From the NCBI GenBank assembly GCA_006227805.1, contig SBFT01000338.1, forward strand, positions 1 to 6,244: a stretch of DNA of 6,244 bases, read 5' to 3'. The stretch comes from Paracoccaceae bacterium. GTDB taxonomy: Bacteria > Pseudomonadota > Alphaproteobacteria > Rhodobacterales > Rhodobacteraceae. Under the pieces are notes generated by a model. It saw nothing but the letters and a program-made list of their open reading frames with translations, ran no database searches and was not told the DNA's origin. A program made the position numbers and the translations under genes. This document shows positions 1-6,244 of this stretch, in pieces; positions within the stretch are counted from its first letter, which is position 1, and every line of letters starts with the position of its first letter.

Positions 1-1268
1 AGGTCCTTGATGTCCTGGGCGTAATGGTTGCGGATGGACGGGTCGCGGATCAGTTTCAGCTTTTCGCGCAAGGCCAGGTCCAGCGCCGCCTTGCGCTCCG
101 GGCTGTCGAAGACGCGGCCTTCGGTCTCGCGCTGCCAGAGCAGGCGCACCATGGGCTGGGCGGCATCCAGAACCGCCTGCACCGCGCCGGCACCTTCGCT
201 GCGGATCAGGTCGTCGGGGTCCTTGCCGTCGGGCATCATGGCGAAGCGCAGGGACTGGCCCGCCTCGATCAGAGGCAGCGCCAGGTCGATCAGCCGCATC
301 GCCGCGCGGACACCCGCGGTGTCGCCGTCCAGCGCGATGATCGGTTCCGGCGCGATCCGCCAGAGAAGCTGCAACTGCGTCTCGGTGATCGCCGTCCCTA
401 GGGGGGCGACGGCGGCCTCGAACCCCGCCTCGGACAGCGCGATCACGTCCATGTAGCCCTCGGCCACGATCAGCGGCTGGCCGCGGCCCGCGGCATTGCG
501 CGCGGGTCCGTGGTTGTAGAGGCTGCGGCCCTTGTCGAACAGCTCGGTCTCGGGGCTGTTGAGATACTTGGCGCTGTCGCCCGGGTCCATCGCGCGCCCG
601 CCGAAGGCGATGCAGCGCCCGCGCGCGTCGCGGATCGGGAACATGATCCGGCCCCGGAACGTGTCATAGGGCTTGCCCCCCTCGCCCCGGGCCGAGGGTT
701 TGGCCAGTCCCGCGCCCAGGATCAGGTCGGGGGCCACGCCCTTGCCCGTCAGGTGATCCCACAGCGCCTGCCAGGTATCGGGGGCGAAGCCCAGTTCCCA
801 GCGGTCCTGCGCGGCCTCGGACAGGCCACGGCGGGCAAGATAGTCGCGGGCAGGTCCGGCGGCGGCGGTGCGCAATTGCAGGCGGAAGAACCGGACCGCC
901 TGCTCCATCACCTCGGCCAGAAGGGTCCGGCGGTCGGCCTTTGCCTGCGCCTGCGGATCGCGGGCGGGCATCGTCATCCCGGCCTCGCGCGCCAGGATCT
1001 CGACCGCCTCCATGAAGCCCACGTTCTCGGTCTCCTTCACGAAGCCGATGGCGTCGCCCTTGGCGTGGCACCCGAAGCAGTAGTAATAGCCCTTGCGGTC
1101 ATCGACATGGAAAGAGGCCGACTTTTCCTGGGGGAAGGGGCAAGGCGCCCACATGTCGCCCTTGGCCTGGTTCGACTTGCGCATGTCCCACATGACCTTG
1201 CGCCCGACAACCTGGGACAGGCTGACGCGGCTGCGCAATTCGTCGAGGAATCCGGGAGGCAGGCTCAT
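1..1268 (-). CDS. dnaG: DNA primase DnaG, N-terminal 422 residues (3' end beyond the window)
   Basis: DnaG synthesises the short RNA primers for lagging-strand replication and works with the replicative helicase DnaB. The frame stays open from the ATG at 1268 to the window edge, giving 422 residues of a protein usually near 600-650, so the helicase-binding C-terminus is missing. Visible in order are the CHC2 zinc-finger region at about residues 43-67 (C43, then CFGC at 64-67), the RNA-polymerase-like core motif FRGRIMFPI at about 204-212, and the TOPRIM domain with EGYMD at 270-274, APLGTA at 288-293, metal-binding DGD at 314-316 and PDGKDPDDL at 346-354. The oddity is that residue 46, where the family has the zinc-ligand His (CPFH), is Pro (CPFP). 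The start is chosen because the conserved N-terminal helix (GFLDELRSRVSLSQVVGRK) follows directly; the Shine-Dalgarno sequence is poor (GGCGG only 2 nt upstream). Identity is nearly certain. Confidence 0.96.
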   Translation of the reverse strand, partial: MSLPPGFLDELRSRVSLSQVVGRKVMWDMRKSNQAKGDMWAPCPFPQEKSASFHVDDRKGYYYCFGCHAKGDAIGFVKETENVGFMEAVEILAREAGMTMPARDPQAQAKADRRTLLAEVMEQAVRFFRLQLRTAAAGPARDYLARRGLSEAAQDRWELGFAPDTWQALWDHLTGKGVAPDLILGAGLAKPSARGEGGKPYDTFRGRIMFPIRDARGRCIAFGGRAMDPGDSAKYLNSPETELFDKGRSLYNHGPARNAAGRGQPLIVAEGYMDVIALSEAGFEAAVAPLGTAITETQLQLLWRIAPEPIIALDGDTAGVRAAMRLIDLALPLIEAGQSLRFAMMPDGKDPDDLIRSEGAGAVQAVLDAAQPMVRLLWQRETEGRVFDSPERKAALDLALREKLKLIRDPSIRNHYAQDIKD

Positions 1269-1350
1269 GACCGCCAGTCTAGATCATTTCCGGCGGACTT
1301 GGACACCGGTTTCGCCTCCGCCCCCGCGACTGCCGGGCGGGCCGGCGGCC
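1269..1350 (-). other. Intergenic gap between the small secreted-protein gene and dnaG
   Basis: This 82-nt spacer lies just upstream of dnaG. A short perfect 5-bp GC hairpin (GCCGG / CCGGC, loop of 5) sits at 1332-1346 just after the upstream stop codon, but no T-run follows it on the minus strand, so it does not look like an intrinsic terminator. I see no convincing -35/-10 pair. TAGACT near 1274-1279 resembles a -10 box but has no good -35 partner and would put the transcript start at the ATG itself. dnaG may therefore depend on read-through or on a promoter inside the upstream gene; this is inference. Confidence 0.4.
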
Positions 1351-1683
1351 TCAGTCGGCGGGCAGAACCGCGCTCAGGTCGGTCGACAGGCAGGTCTGCT
1401 TCCAGAACGCGGCCAGGTCTTCCTTCATCGCGGCCTCGGGCTGGAGATAGACGAAATCGTTGACCAGCATCGGGATGGCCGAGCCACGGAACGCCTCGCT
1501 GCGGTCGGAATATTCCGCGCTCAGCATCTCGACCGCCTCGGGGCCCGTCTTGCCCTGCATCCGCAGCGCCTGCGCCTTGCTGACGATGACGGCGGTCGTG
1601 TCGCACACGGCCTGCGATGTCACCTGGGCCTGCGCCATCGGGGGCAGGCTCATCAGGGCAAGGGTCAGGGCAAGCGATCGCAT
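1351..1683 (-). CDS. Small predicted secreted protein of unknown function (110 aa)
   Basis: I do not recognise a family. The 110-residue product begins with a typical Sec signal peptide: MR, a hydrophobic stretch (LALTLALMSLPP), then AQA-Q, with probable cleavage after residue 19. The mature part of about 91 residues looks mostly helical and soluble, with no further membrane segment. It has just two cysteines, C27 near the start and C98 near the end, well placed for one disulfide in the periplasm. The ATG at 1683 is chosen over in-frame upstream starts (up to 1869) because it directly precedes the signal peptide, has AAGGA 5 nt upstream, and avoids overlapping soxG. It starts 38 nt after the soxG stop on the same strand and could be co-transcribed with the sox genes, though nothing in it suggests a role in sarcosine metabolism, which is cytoplasmic. 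The stop is TGA at 1351-1353. Confidence 0.82.
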   Translation of the reverse strand: MRSLALTLALMSLPPMAQAQVTSQAVCDTTAVIVSKAQALRMQGKTGPEAVEMLSAEYSDRSEAFRGSAIPMLVNDFVYLQPEAAMKEDLAAFWKQTCLSTDLSAVLPAD

Positions 1684-1688
1684 GGCGG

Positions 1689-1693
1689 TCCTT
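1689..1693 (-). promoter_or_regulatory. Ribosome binding site of the small secreted-protein gene
   Basis: AAGGA lies 5 nt upstream of the ATG at 1683, a normal Shine-Dalgarno spacing. It fixes the start at 1683 rather than at longer in-frame candidates upstream that would run into soxG. Confidence 0.7.
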
Positions 1694-1721
1694 TCGGAAT
1701 CAGTCTGACGCGGCCAATACC

Positions 1722-2261
1722 TTAACCGCGCGCGGCGATGGCTTCCATGGCGCTTTCGAGATCGTGAACCAGCGTTCGCGCCATCGACCGGAACACCATC
1801 AGCCCATAGCGGTCCTGGCCCGTATGCATGACCAGCCCCGGCATGTGGAAGATCAGGGTTCGTGCGCAATGGCCCTGCCTGAAGACGCCCGGGCGCAGAT
1901 CGATCGGCACCAGACGCGCCAGCGCGTCCGCCGCGCCGGTGCCCGAAAGCTCGACGCTGGCCCAGGCGTCGGTCTGGTCGCTCAGCGCAGCACCCGCGAT
2001 GGGCGCGATCCTCGGTCCCAGGACGAAGGCCTGGCCCCGGCCCGAGAACACGACCCGCGCGCCCGCGCGCCCCGTCATCCGGTTGGGCGCGGGCCAGGCC
2101 GCCCCGATCTGCGCCTTCAGCGCCTCGGAGACCGCCGCCTCCTGCCCGCGGAAAGGGGTGACCGAGGTGATCGCCTCGGGCGCCGCCTCGCTCAGGGTCA
2201 GGGAGCCGATGGTCTTCGGCAGCAGGCCGTCACAGGCCGATTTCGCGATCAACTCAACCAC
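1722..2261 (-). CDS. soxG: Sarcosine oxidase gamma subunit SoxG
   Basis: This is the structural gamma subunit of heterotetrameric sarcosine oxidase, which packs against the folate-domain part of the alpha subunit and carries no cofactor of its own. The 179 residues match the family's usual length (about 180-200). Family-typical features are the N-terminal LIAKSACDGLLP at about residues 4-15, a central DQTDAWASVELSG at about 94-106, PIDLRPGVF, and the C-terminal half with RTLIFHM and FRSMARTLVHDLESAM. The start is GTG at 2261, which overlaps the last 8 nt of soxA and has a strong purine-rich Shine-Dalgarno sequence inside the soxA end; no in-frame ATG fits the conserved N-terminus. The stop is TAA at 1722-1724. 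The overlap suggests that its translation is coupled to soxA. Identification rests on remembered family motifs plus the soxBDAG gene order. Confidence 0.95.
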   Translation of the reverse strand: MVELIAKSACDGLLPKTIGSLTLSEAAPEAITSVTPFRGQEAAVSEALKAQIGAAWPAPNRMTGRAGARVVFSGRGQAFVLGPRIAPIAGAALSDQTDAWASVELSGTGAADALARLVPIDLRPGVFRQGHCARTLIFHMPGLVMHTGQDRYGLMVFRSMARTLVHDLESAMEAIAARG

Positions 2262-5184
2262 GCACGCGCCCTCCCTCGGGATCGAAGAACACCGGGTTCA
2301 CCACTTCGCAGAGGGTTTCCACCCCGCGCGCATGATCGACCATGCGCACCTTCTCTCCGTATCTCTCTGGCCCGCGCTTGAGGAAGGCCAGCGCCAGCGT
2401 GTCGCCCAGCGTGGGCGAGAAACAGGTCGAGGTGACATAGCCCTGGTCGTTGACGCGCACCGCCGCGTCGCCTTCGTTGAAGAGATGCGCACCCGCCAGG
2501 ATCTGGCGCACCGCGCCCACGGGCCGCAGGCCGACCAGGCGTTCGCGCTCGGGGTCCATGAGGCCGGGCCGTTCGGACATCGTCTTGCCGATGCAGTCCT
2601 TCTTCTGCGACACCATCCGCCCCATGCCGATGTCGAAGGCGGTGGTGCGCCCGTGGATCTCGGCATGGGTGATGTGGCCCTTCTCGATCCGGAGGACGTT
2701 CAGCGCCTCCATCCCGTAGAGACCGCCGCCCATCCCTTCGGCGCGCGCCACCAGCAGGCGGAACAGGCTGTCGCCATAGCGCGCCGGCACCGCGATCTCG
2801 TAGGCGTGCTCACCCGAGAACGAGATGCGGAACAGCCTGCCTTCAATGCCTTGCACGGCGATCTTTCCGCAGGACATGAAGGGCCAGGTCGCATCGTCGA
2901 TGGGCTGGTCCAGGAGGCCGTTCAGCAATTCGCGCGATTTCGGCCCCGCCACCGCGAACTGTGCCCAGGCCTCGGTGACCGAGATCATCGACAGGTCCCA
3001 GTCGGGCCGCAGGCACTGGTGCACGAATTCCAGGTGCTTCATCACGAGGCCCGCCGCAGCGGTGGTCGTCGTCATCACGTAGTGCTGCTCGCCCAGCCGC
3101 GCCGTGGTGCCGTCGTCCATGACGAAGCCATCCTCGCGCAGCATCAGGCCATAGCGCACGCGGCCCTGCGCCAGCGTCGAGAAGGTGTTGGTATAGACGA
3201 AGTCCAGCAGTTGCGCCGCATCGGGCCCCTGGATGTCGATCTTGCCCAGCGTCGAGACATCGCAGATGCCCACCGCATTGCGCACCATCGCCACTTCGCG
3301 GTCGCAGGCCTGGCGCCAGGTCGTCTCGCCCGGGGCGGGGAAATAGCTGGGGCGATACCACAGCCCCGCCTCGATCATCGGCGCACCGCGTTCGGTCGCG
3401 GCCTTGTGGCTGGTGGTGAAGCGCTGCGGCGCGAAGCCCGGGCCCTCGGCGCCCGCCCCCATCGCGGCGATCGAGACCGGCACATAGGGCGGGCGGAACG
3501 TGGTCGTGCCCGTCTCGGGGATGCCGCGCCCGGTGGCGTCGGCCAGAACCGCAAGGGCCGCGACGTTCGAATTCTTGCCCTGGTCGGTCGCCATGCCCTG
3601 CGTGGTATAGCGCTTCATGTGCTCGACCGAGCGGAAATTCTCGACCGCCGCCTGTTTCACGTCCTTCACGGTCACGTCGTTCTGGAAATCGAGCCAGGCC
3701 CGCCCCTTGCCCGGGACATGCCACAAGGGCGCGATACGGTAGGGATCGTCCTCGGCCAGGGGCAGGTCCGGCATGGCCGCCCGCTTGCCCAGCGCCTCGG
3801 CCGCGCGCAGGGCCGCCTCGGCCCCCTCGCGCAGACAGGCGGCGGTGGAAAAGGCGCCGTTGCAGGCCCCCGCGACATCCATGCCCGGGATCGCGCCGGG
3901 GCTCGGCACGAAGGACAGGATGTCCCCGGCCCAGGTGGGCCGGCCGTTCATGTGGCAGGTCAGGTGCACGCTGGGGTTCCAGCCGCCCGACATGGCCAGG
4001 CAATCGGTGGCGATCTTCTCCTCCCGCCCCTGATGACGGATCGTGATGCTCTCCAGCGCCTTGGCGCCGGAGGCGTTGCAGACCTCGGCGCCCGAGATCA
4101 CGCGGAACCCCTCAAGCGTCACGCCGGGGCGGCTGTCGATCACGGCGGCGACGTGAACCCCCGCGGCGACCAGGTCGCGCGCGGTGCGATGGGCGTCGTC
4201 GTTGTTGCCGAAGACCGTCACCGTCCTGCCCGGCGCCACGCCCCAGCGGTTGAGATAGGCGCGCACCGCGCCTGCCGTCATCACGCCGGGCCGGTCGTTG
4301 TTGCGGAAGGCCACGGGCCGCTCGATGGCGCCCGCACACAGGATCGCGCGCCGCGTCACGATCCGCCAGAAACATTCCCGCGGCCGCCTTGCGTCGTCGC
4401 GGGGCCGGTGATGGCCCACGCGTTCCAGCGCGCCGTAGGTGCCGCCGTCATAGGCCCCGGTCACGGTGGTGCGCGGCATCAGGCGGACATTCTCCATCGA
4501 CGACAGCTCGGCCAGCACCTCGGCGACCCATCCATGCCCCGGCTTGCCCGCCACCGCATGGGTCTCGGCCAGAAGGCGCCCGCCCATGCGCGCATCCTCG
4601 TCGGCCAGGATCACGTCCAGACCCGCGCGCGCCGCCACCAGCGCCGCCATCAGGCCCGCCGGCCCCGCCCCGATCACCAGCAGGTCGCAATGCGCCCAGG
4701 CGCGCTCGTATCTGTCGGTGTTGGGCAGGCCCGACAGCGCGCCCAGGCCCGCCGCCCGCCGGATCACGGGCTCGTAGAGCTTCTCCCAGAAGGCGCGCGG
4801 CCACATGAAGGTCTTGTAGTAGAACCCCGCACCCAGGAAGGGTGCGGCCAGGTCGTTCACCGCCATCAGGTCCAGCCCCAGCGACGGCCAGCGGTTCTGG
4901 CTGACGGCCTCCAGCCCCTCGAACACCTCCTGCACGGTCGCGCGCGTGTTGGGCTCGGCCTCGGCCCCGCGGCCCACGGTGATCAGGGCGTTCGGCTCCT
5001 CGCTGCCCGCGGTCAGGACACCGCGGGGGCGGTGATACTTGAACGACCGCCCCACCAGCCGGATATCGTTGGCCAGCAGCGCCGAGGCGACCGTATCGCC
5101 CTCGAAACCGTCATAGCGCACGCCATCGAAGGTGAAGCCTACGGGCGCGCTGCGGTCGATCAGGCCCTTGCCGTTCACCCTCAT
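2254..5184 (-). CDS. soxA: Sarcosine oxidase alpha subunit SoxA
   Basis: This large subunit of heterotetrameric sarcosine oxidase binds NAD+ and tetrahydrofolate and captures the imine or formaldehyde unit released from sarcosine as 5,10-methylene-THF. The 976 residues are a normal full length. Domains in order: a 2Fe-2S-ferredoxin-like fold at about 1-95 (GFEGDTVASALLAND, FKYHRPRGVL) that has no cysteines and so cannot bind a cluster, as is usual in SoxA; a Rossmann dinucleotide domain from about 167 with GAGPAG at 172-177; a second nucleotide-binding half near 320-350 (VFGNNDDAHRTA); an FAD/NAD return segment near 430-450 (DVAGACNGAF); and a GcvT-like aminomethyltransferase/folate domain from about 600 to 976, including CDVSTLGKIDIQGPDA and RIEKGHITHAEIHGRTT. 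The ATG at 5184 overlaps the soxD stop (ATGA), with GGAGGT 6 nt upstream. The gene is intact, with no frameshift seen. Confidence 0.98.
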   Translation of the reverse strand: MRVNGKGLIDRSAPVGFTFDGVRYDGFEGDTVASALLANDIRLVGRSFKYHRPRGVLTAGSEEPNALITVGRGAEAEPNTRATVQEVFEGLEAVSQNRWPSLGLDLMAVNDLAAPFLGAGFYYKTFMWPRAFWEKLYEPVIRRAAGLGALSGLPNTDRYERAWAHCDLLVIGAGPAGLMAALVAARAGLDVILADEDARMGGRLLAETHAVAGKPGHGWVAEVLAELSSMENVRLMPRTTVTGAYDGGTYGALERVGHHRPRDDARRPRECFWRIVTRRAILCAGAIERPVAFRNNDRPGVMTAGAVRAYLNRWGVAPGRTVTVFGNNDDAHRTARDLVAAGVHVAAVIDSRPGVTLEGFRVISGAEVCNASGAKALESITIRHQGREEKIATDCLAMSGGWNPSVHLTCHMNGRPTWAGDILSFVPSPGAIPGMDVAGACNGAFSTAACLREGAEAALRAAEALGKRAAMPDLPLAEDDPYRIAPLWHVPGKGRAWLDFQNDVTVKDVKQAAVENFRSVEHMKRYTTQGMATDQGKNSNVAALAVLADATGRGIPETGTTTFRPPYVPVSIAAMGAGAEGPGFAPQRFTTSHKAATERGAPMIEAGLWYRPSYFPAPGETTWRQACDREVAMVRNAVGICDVSTLGKIDIQGPDAAQLLDFVYTNTFSTLAQGRVRYGLMLREDGFVMDDGTTARLGEQHYVMTTTTAAAGLVMKHLEFVHQCLRPDWDLSMISVTEAWAQFAVAGPKSRELLNGLLDQPIDDATWPFMSCGKIAVQGIEGRLFRISFSGEHAYEIAVPARYGDSLFRLLVARAEGMGGGLYGMEALNVLRIEKGHITHAEIHGRTTAFDIGMGRMVSQKKDCIGKTMSERPGLMDPERERLVGLRPVGAVRQILAGAHLFNEGDAAVRVNDQGYVTSTCFSPTLGDTLALAFLKRGPERYGEKVRMVDHARGVETLCEVVNPVFFDPEGGRVRG
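2269..2277 (-). promoter_or_regulatory. Ribosome binding site of soxG, inside the end of soxA
   Basis: GAGGGAGGG lies inside the final codons of soxA and ends 7 nt before the GTG at 2261. It supports the GTG start and an 8-nt overlap with soxA, an arrangement expected to couple gamma-subunit translation to that of alpha. Confidence 0.7.
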
Positions 5185-5444
5185 CGCGCGACCTCCGCCG
5201 CCAGTTCGGCGGACCTCACCTCATGCGTGACGGTGTTGCGCGTGACCACGATCCAGGCCCCGCAGCCCCCCTCGTGATACCAGAGTTCGCGCGTGTCGCC
5301 GGCGGGGTTCTCGCGCAGGTGGACATAGTCGGCCCAGGCGTCATCGCCCGCGTCCGGGGCGGGCCGCTGCAACGCCAGCGCCGCGCCGCGATACGAGAAT
5401 TCCCGGCTGTCGCGCGCCCCGCAGATCGGACAGGTGATCCTCAT
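5181..5444 (-). CDS. soxD: Sarcosine oxidase delta subunit SoxD
   Basis: This is the small zinc-binding subunit of heterotetrameric sarcosine oxidase, a structural component without flavin. At 87 residues it is slightly shorter than the common 90-110. The expected zinc site is visible: CPICG near the N-terminus (C5, C8) and H57 with C61 in YHEGGCGAW. Other family features are REFSYRG at about 14-20, a central DDAWADYVHLRENPAG at about 34-49 and the C-terminal WIVVTRNTVTHEV. The ATG at 5444 directly precedes the conserved CPICG; its Shine-Dalgarno sequence is weak. The stop codon overlaps the soxA start (ATGA, 5181-5184). It lies 56 nt after soxB. Identity is firm from the zinc ligands and the gene order. 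Confidence 0.96.
   Translation of the reverse strand: MRITCPICGARDSREFSYRGAALALQRPAPDAGDDAWADYVHLRENPAGDTRELWYHEGGCGAWIVVTRNTVTHEVRSAELAAEVAR
5191..5196 (-). promoter_or_regulatory. Ribosome binding site of soxA, inside the end of soxD
   Basis: GGAGGT lies 6 nt upstream of the soxA ATG at 5184, inside the last codons of soxD. It is the clearest Shine-Dalgarno sequence in the window and fixes the soxA start at the ATGA overlap. Confidence 0.8.
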
Positions 5445-5500
5445 GCCCGCAGCCCCGCTTCTTTCTGGTCACAAATACGCAAATCCCGACCCTTCCGCCG
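5445..5500 (-). other. soxB-soxD spacer
   Basis: This 56-nt gap is the only non-overlapping junction between sox genes here. Its middle (about 5458-5484) is clearly richer in A/T than the flanking genes. I find no convincing hairpin, terminator or -35/-10 pair, and only a weak purine stretch before soxD. Confidence 0.4.
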
Positions 5501-6244
5501 TCAATGCAGGTTGTGCTGAGAGCCCGTGCCCTCTTCGTCCATGATCCCGTAACCGTCCCGGAACCGGTCCAGGCGGAACTTCGTGGCGTTCTCGTGATAG
5601 CGTCCCGTCGCCATCAGGTGGGCGAAGACATTGCCCGACCCGGGCACCGCCTTGAAGCCGCCATAGCACCAGCCGCAATTGAGGAAGAGCCCCTCGACAT
5701 GCGTCCGGTCGATGATGGGCGATCCGTCGGGCGACATGTCCATGATCCCGCCCCAGGACCGCAGCACCCGCGCCTTGGCGATCATCGGCATCAGCGCCAG
5801 GCCCGCCTCCATCACGTGTTCGGCCATCGGCAGGTTCCCCCGCGCGGCGTAGGAGGCGTAGAAATCCAGGTCCCCCCCGAAGACAAGGCCGCCCTTGTCG
5901 GACTGGCTGATGTAGAAATGCCCCATCCCGAAGGTCACCACATGGTCGATGCAGGGCTTCAGGCCCTCGGTCACGAAGGCCTGCAGGATGTGGCTCTCGA
6001 TGGGCAGGCGCATCCCCGCCATCGCGGCGACCTGGCTCGACCGGCCCGCGACCACGATGCCCACCTTCTTCGCGCGGATCGCCCCGCGCGAGGTCTGCAC
6101 GCCCGTGACGCGCCCGCCCTCGATGTCGATCCCGGTCACCTCGCAATTCTGGATCAGGTCCACGCCGCGCCGGTCGGCGCCCCGCGCGAAGCCCCAGGCC
6201 ACGGCGTCATGGCGCGCGGTGCCGCCGCGCGGCTGCCAGAGGGC
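5501..6244 (-). CDS. soxB: Sarcosine oxidase beta subunit SoxB, C-terminal 247 residues (5' end beyond the window)
   Basis: This is the catalytic flavin subunit of heterotetrameric sarcosine oxidase and belongs to the D-amino-acid-oxidase (DAO) flavoprotein family. It oxidises sarcosine at noncovalent FAD and passes electrons to a covalent FMN, which reduces oxygen to hydrogen peroxide. The frame is open to the window edge; 247 residues remain of about 415, so the N-terminal FAD-binding GxGxxG lies outside. The first visible residues, PRGGTARHDAVAWGFAR, form a conserved block whose His (about 6209-6211) corresponds, as far as I recall, to the histidine carrying FMN in characterised enzymes. 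Later landmarks are GVDLIQNCEVTGI, KKVGIVVAGRSSQVAAMAG, the DAO-like SPDGSPIIDRTHVEGLFLNCGWCYGGFK and the C-terminal FRLDRFRDGYGIMDEEG. The residues quoted as a group are split across adjacent conserved strands. The stop is TGA at 5501-5503. No in-frame start inside the window is real. Confidence 0.96.
   Translation of the reverse strand, partial: ALWQPRGGTARHDAVAWGFARGADRRGVDLIQNCEVTGIDIEGGRVTGVQTSRGAIRAKKVGIVVAGRSSQVAAMAGMRLPIESHILQAFVTEGLKPCIDHVVTFGMGHFYISQSDKGGLVFGGDLDFYASYAARGNLPMAEHVMEAGLALMPMIAKARVLRSWGGIMDMSPDGSPIIDRTHVEGLFLNCGWCYGGFKAVPGSGNVFAHLMATGRYHENATKFRLDRFRDGYGIMDEEGTGSQHNLH

Noticed and set aside
1274..1279. TAGACT as a -10 promoter element for dnaG
   Set aside because: There is no matching -35 box at about 17 nt, and the transcript would start at the ATG, leaving no leader. 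This matches chance expectation.
1332..1346. Possible terminator hairpin after the small secreted-protein gene
   Set aside because: The stem is only 5 bp and no T-run follows on the minus strand. GC palindromes of this size are common by chance at this base composition.
24..1725. Several plus-strand open frames opposite dnaG and the small secreted-protein gene
   Set aside because: The minus-strand DnaG frame carries all the expected zinc-finger and TOPRIM motifs. The plus-strand products are Arg/Ala/Gly-rich shadows without domains.
1684..1869. N-terminal extension of the small secreted protein to an upstream in-frame start at 1869
   Set aside because: The extension would overlap soxG by about 150 nt, is Arg/Gly/Pro-rich, and would bury the evident signal peptide that begins at 1683.
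4899..5184. A 2Fe-2S ferredoxin domain at the SoxA N-terminus
   Set aside because: The fold is recognisable, but residues 1-95 contain no cysteine, so no cluster can bind. This is normal for SoxA rather than a defect.
1828..5277. A very long plus-strand open frame of 1149 codons, antisense to soxA, soxG and part of soxD
   Set aside because: It lies opposite well-recognised genes, and its translation is low-complexity Arg/His/Ala/Gly/Pro-rich with no recognisable domain. Long antisense frames are expected opposite high-GC genes with strong third-position bias.

Overview
The window looks like chromosomal DNA from a high-GC alphaproteobacterium, most likely of the Rhodobacteraceae/Paracoccaceae (Paracoccus, Rhodobacter or Roseobacter relatives). 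This rests on the strong G/C bias at third codon positions and on remembered similarity of the sarcosine oxidase and DnaG proteins to that group; no database search was made. Every supported gene lies on the minus strand, so the window is read from high to low coordinates.

From 6244 down to 1722 lies a heterotetrameric sarcosine oxidase operon in the usual order soxB (beta, C-terminal part only, cut by the window edge), soxD (delta), soxA (alpha, complete) and soxG (gamma). The four subunits oxidatively demethylate sarcosine to glycine and pass the one-carbon unit to tetrahydrofolate, making 5,10-methylene-tetrahydrofolate and hydrogen peroxide. soxD/soxA overlap by 4 nt (ATGA) and soxA/soxG by 8 nt, which suggests coupled translation. 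soxB and soxD are separated by 56 nt.

From 1683 to 1351 is a small gene for a 110-residue predicted secreted protein of unknown function, 38 nt after soxG. From 1268 to the window edge is the 5' two-thirds of dnaG, the replication primase, with an N-terminal CHC2 zinc-finger region and a TOPRIM catalytic core.

Most of the window is ordinary core metabolism and replication. No mobile element, RNA gene, CRISPR array, phage gene or defence system was seen. The observation most worth checking is that the DnaG zinc finger reads Cys-Pro-Phe-Pro where the family has Cys-Pro-Phe-His. One zinc ligand is therefore missing through what would be a single base change, located in a G-rich run. Next is the small secreted-protein gene wedged between sox and dnaG, with no clear terminator on either side.
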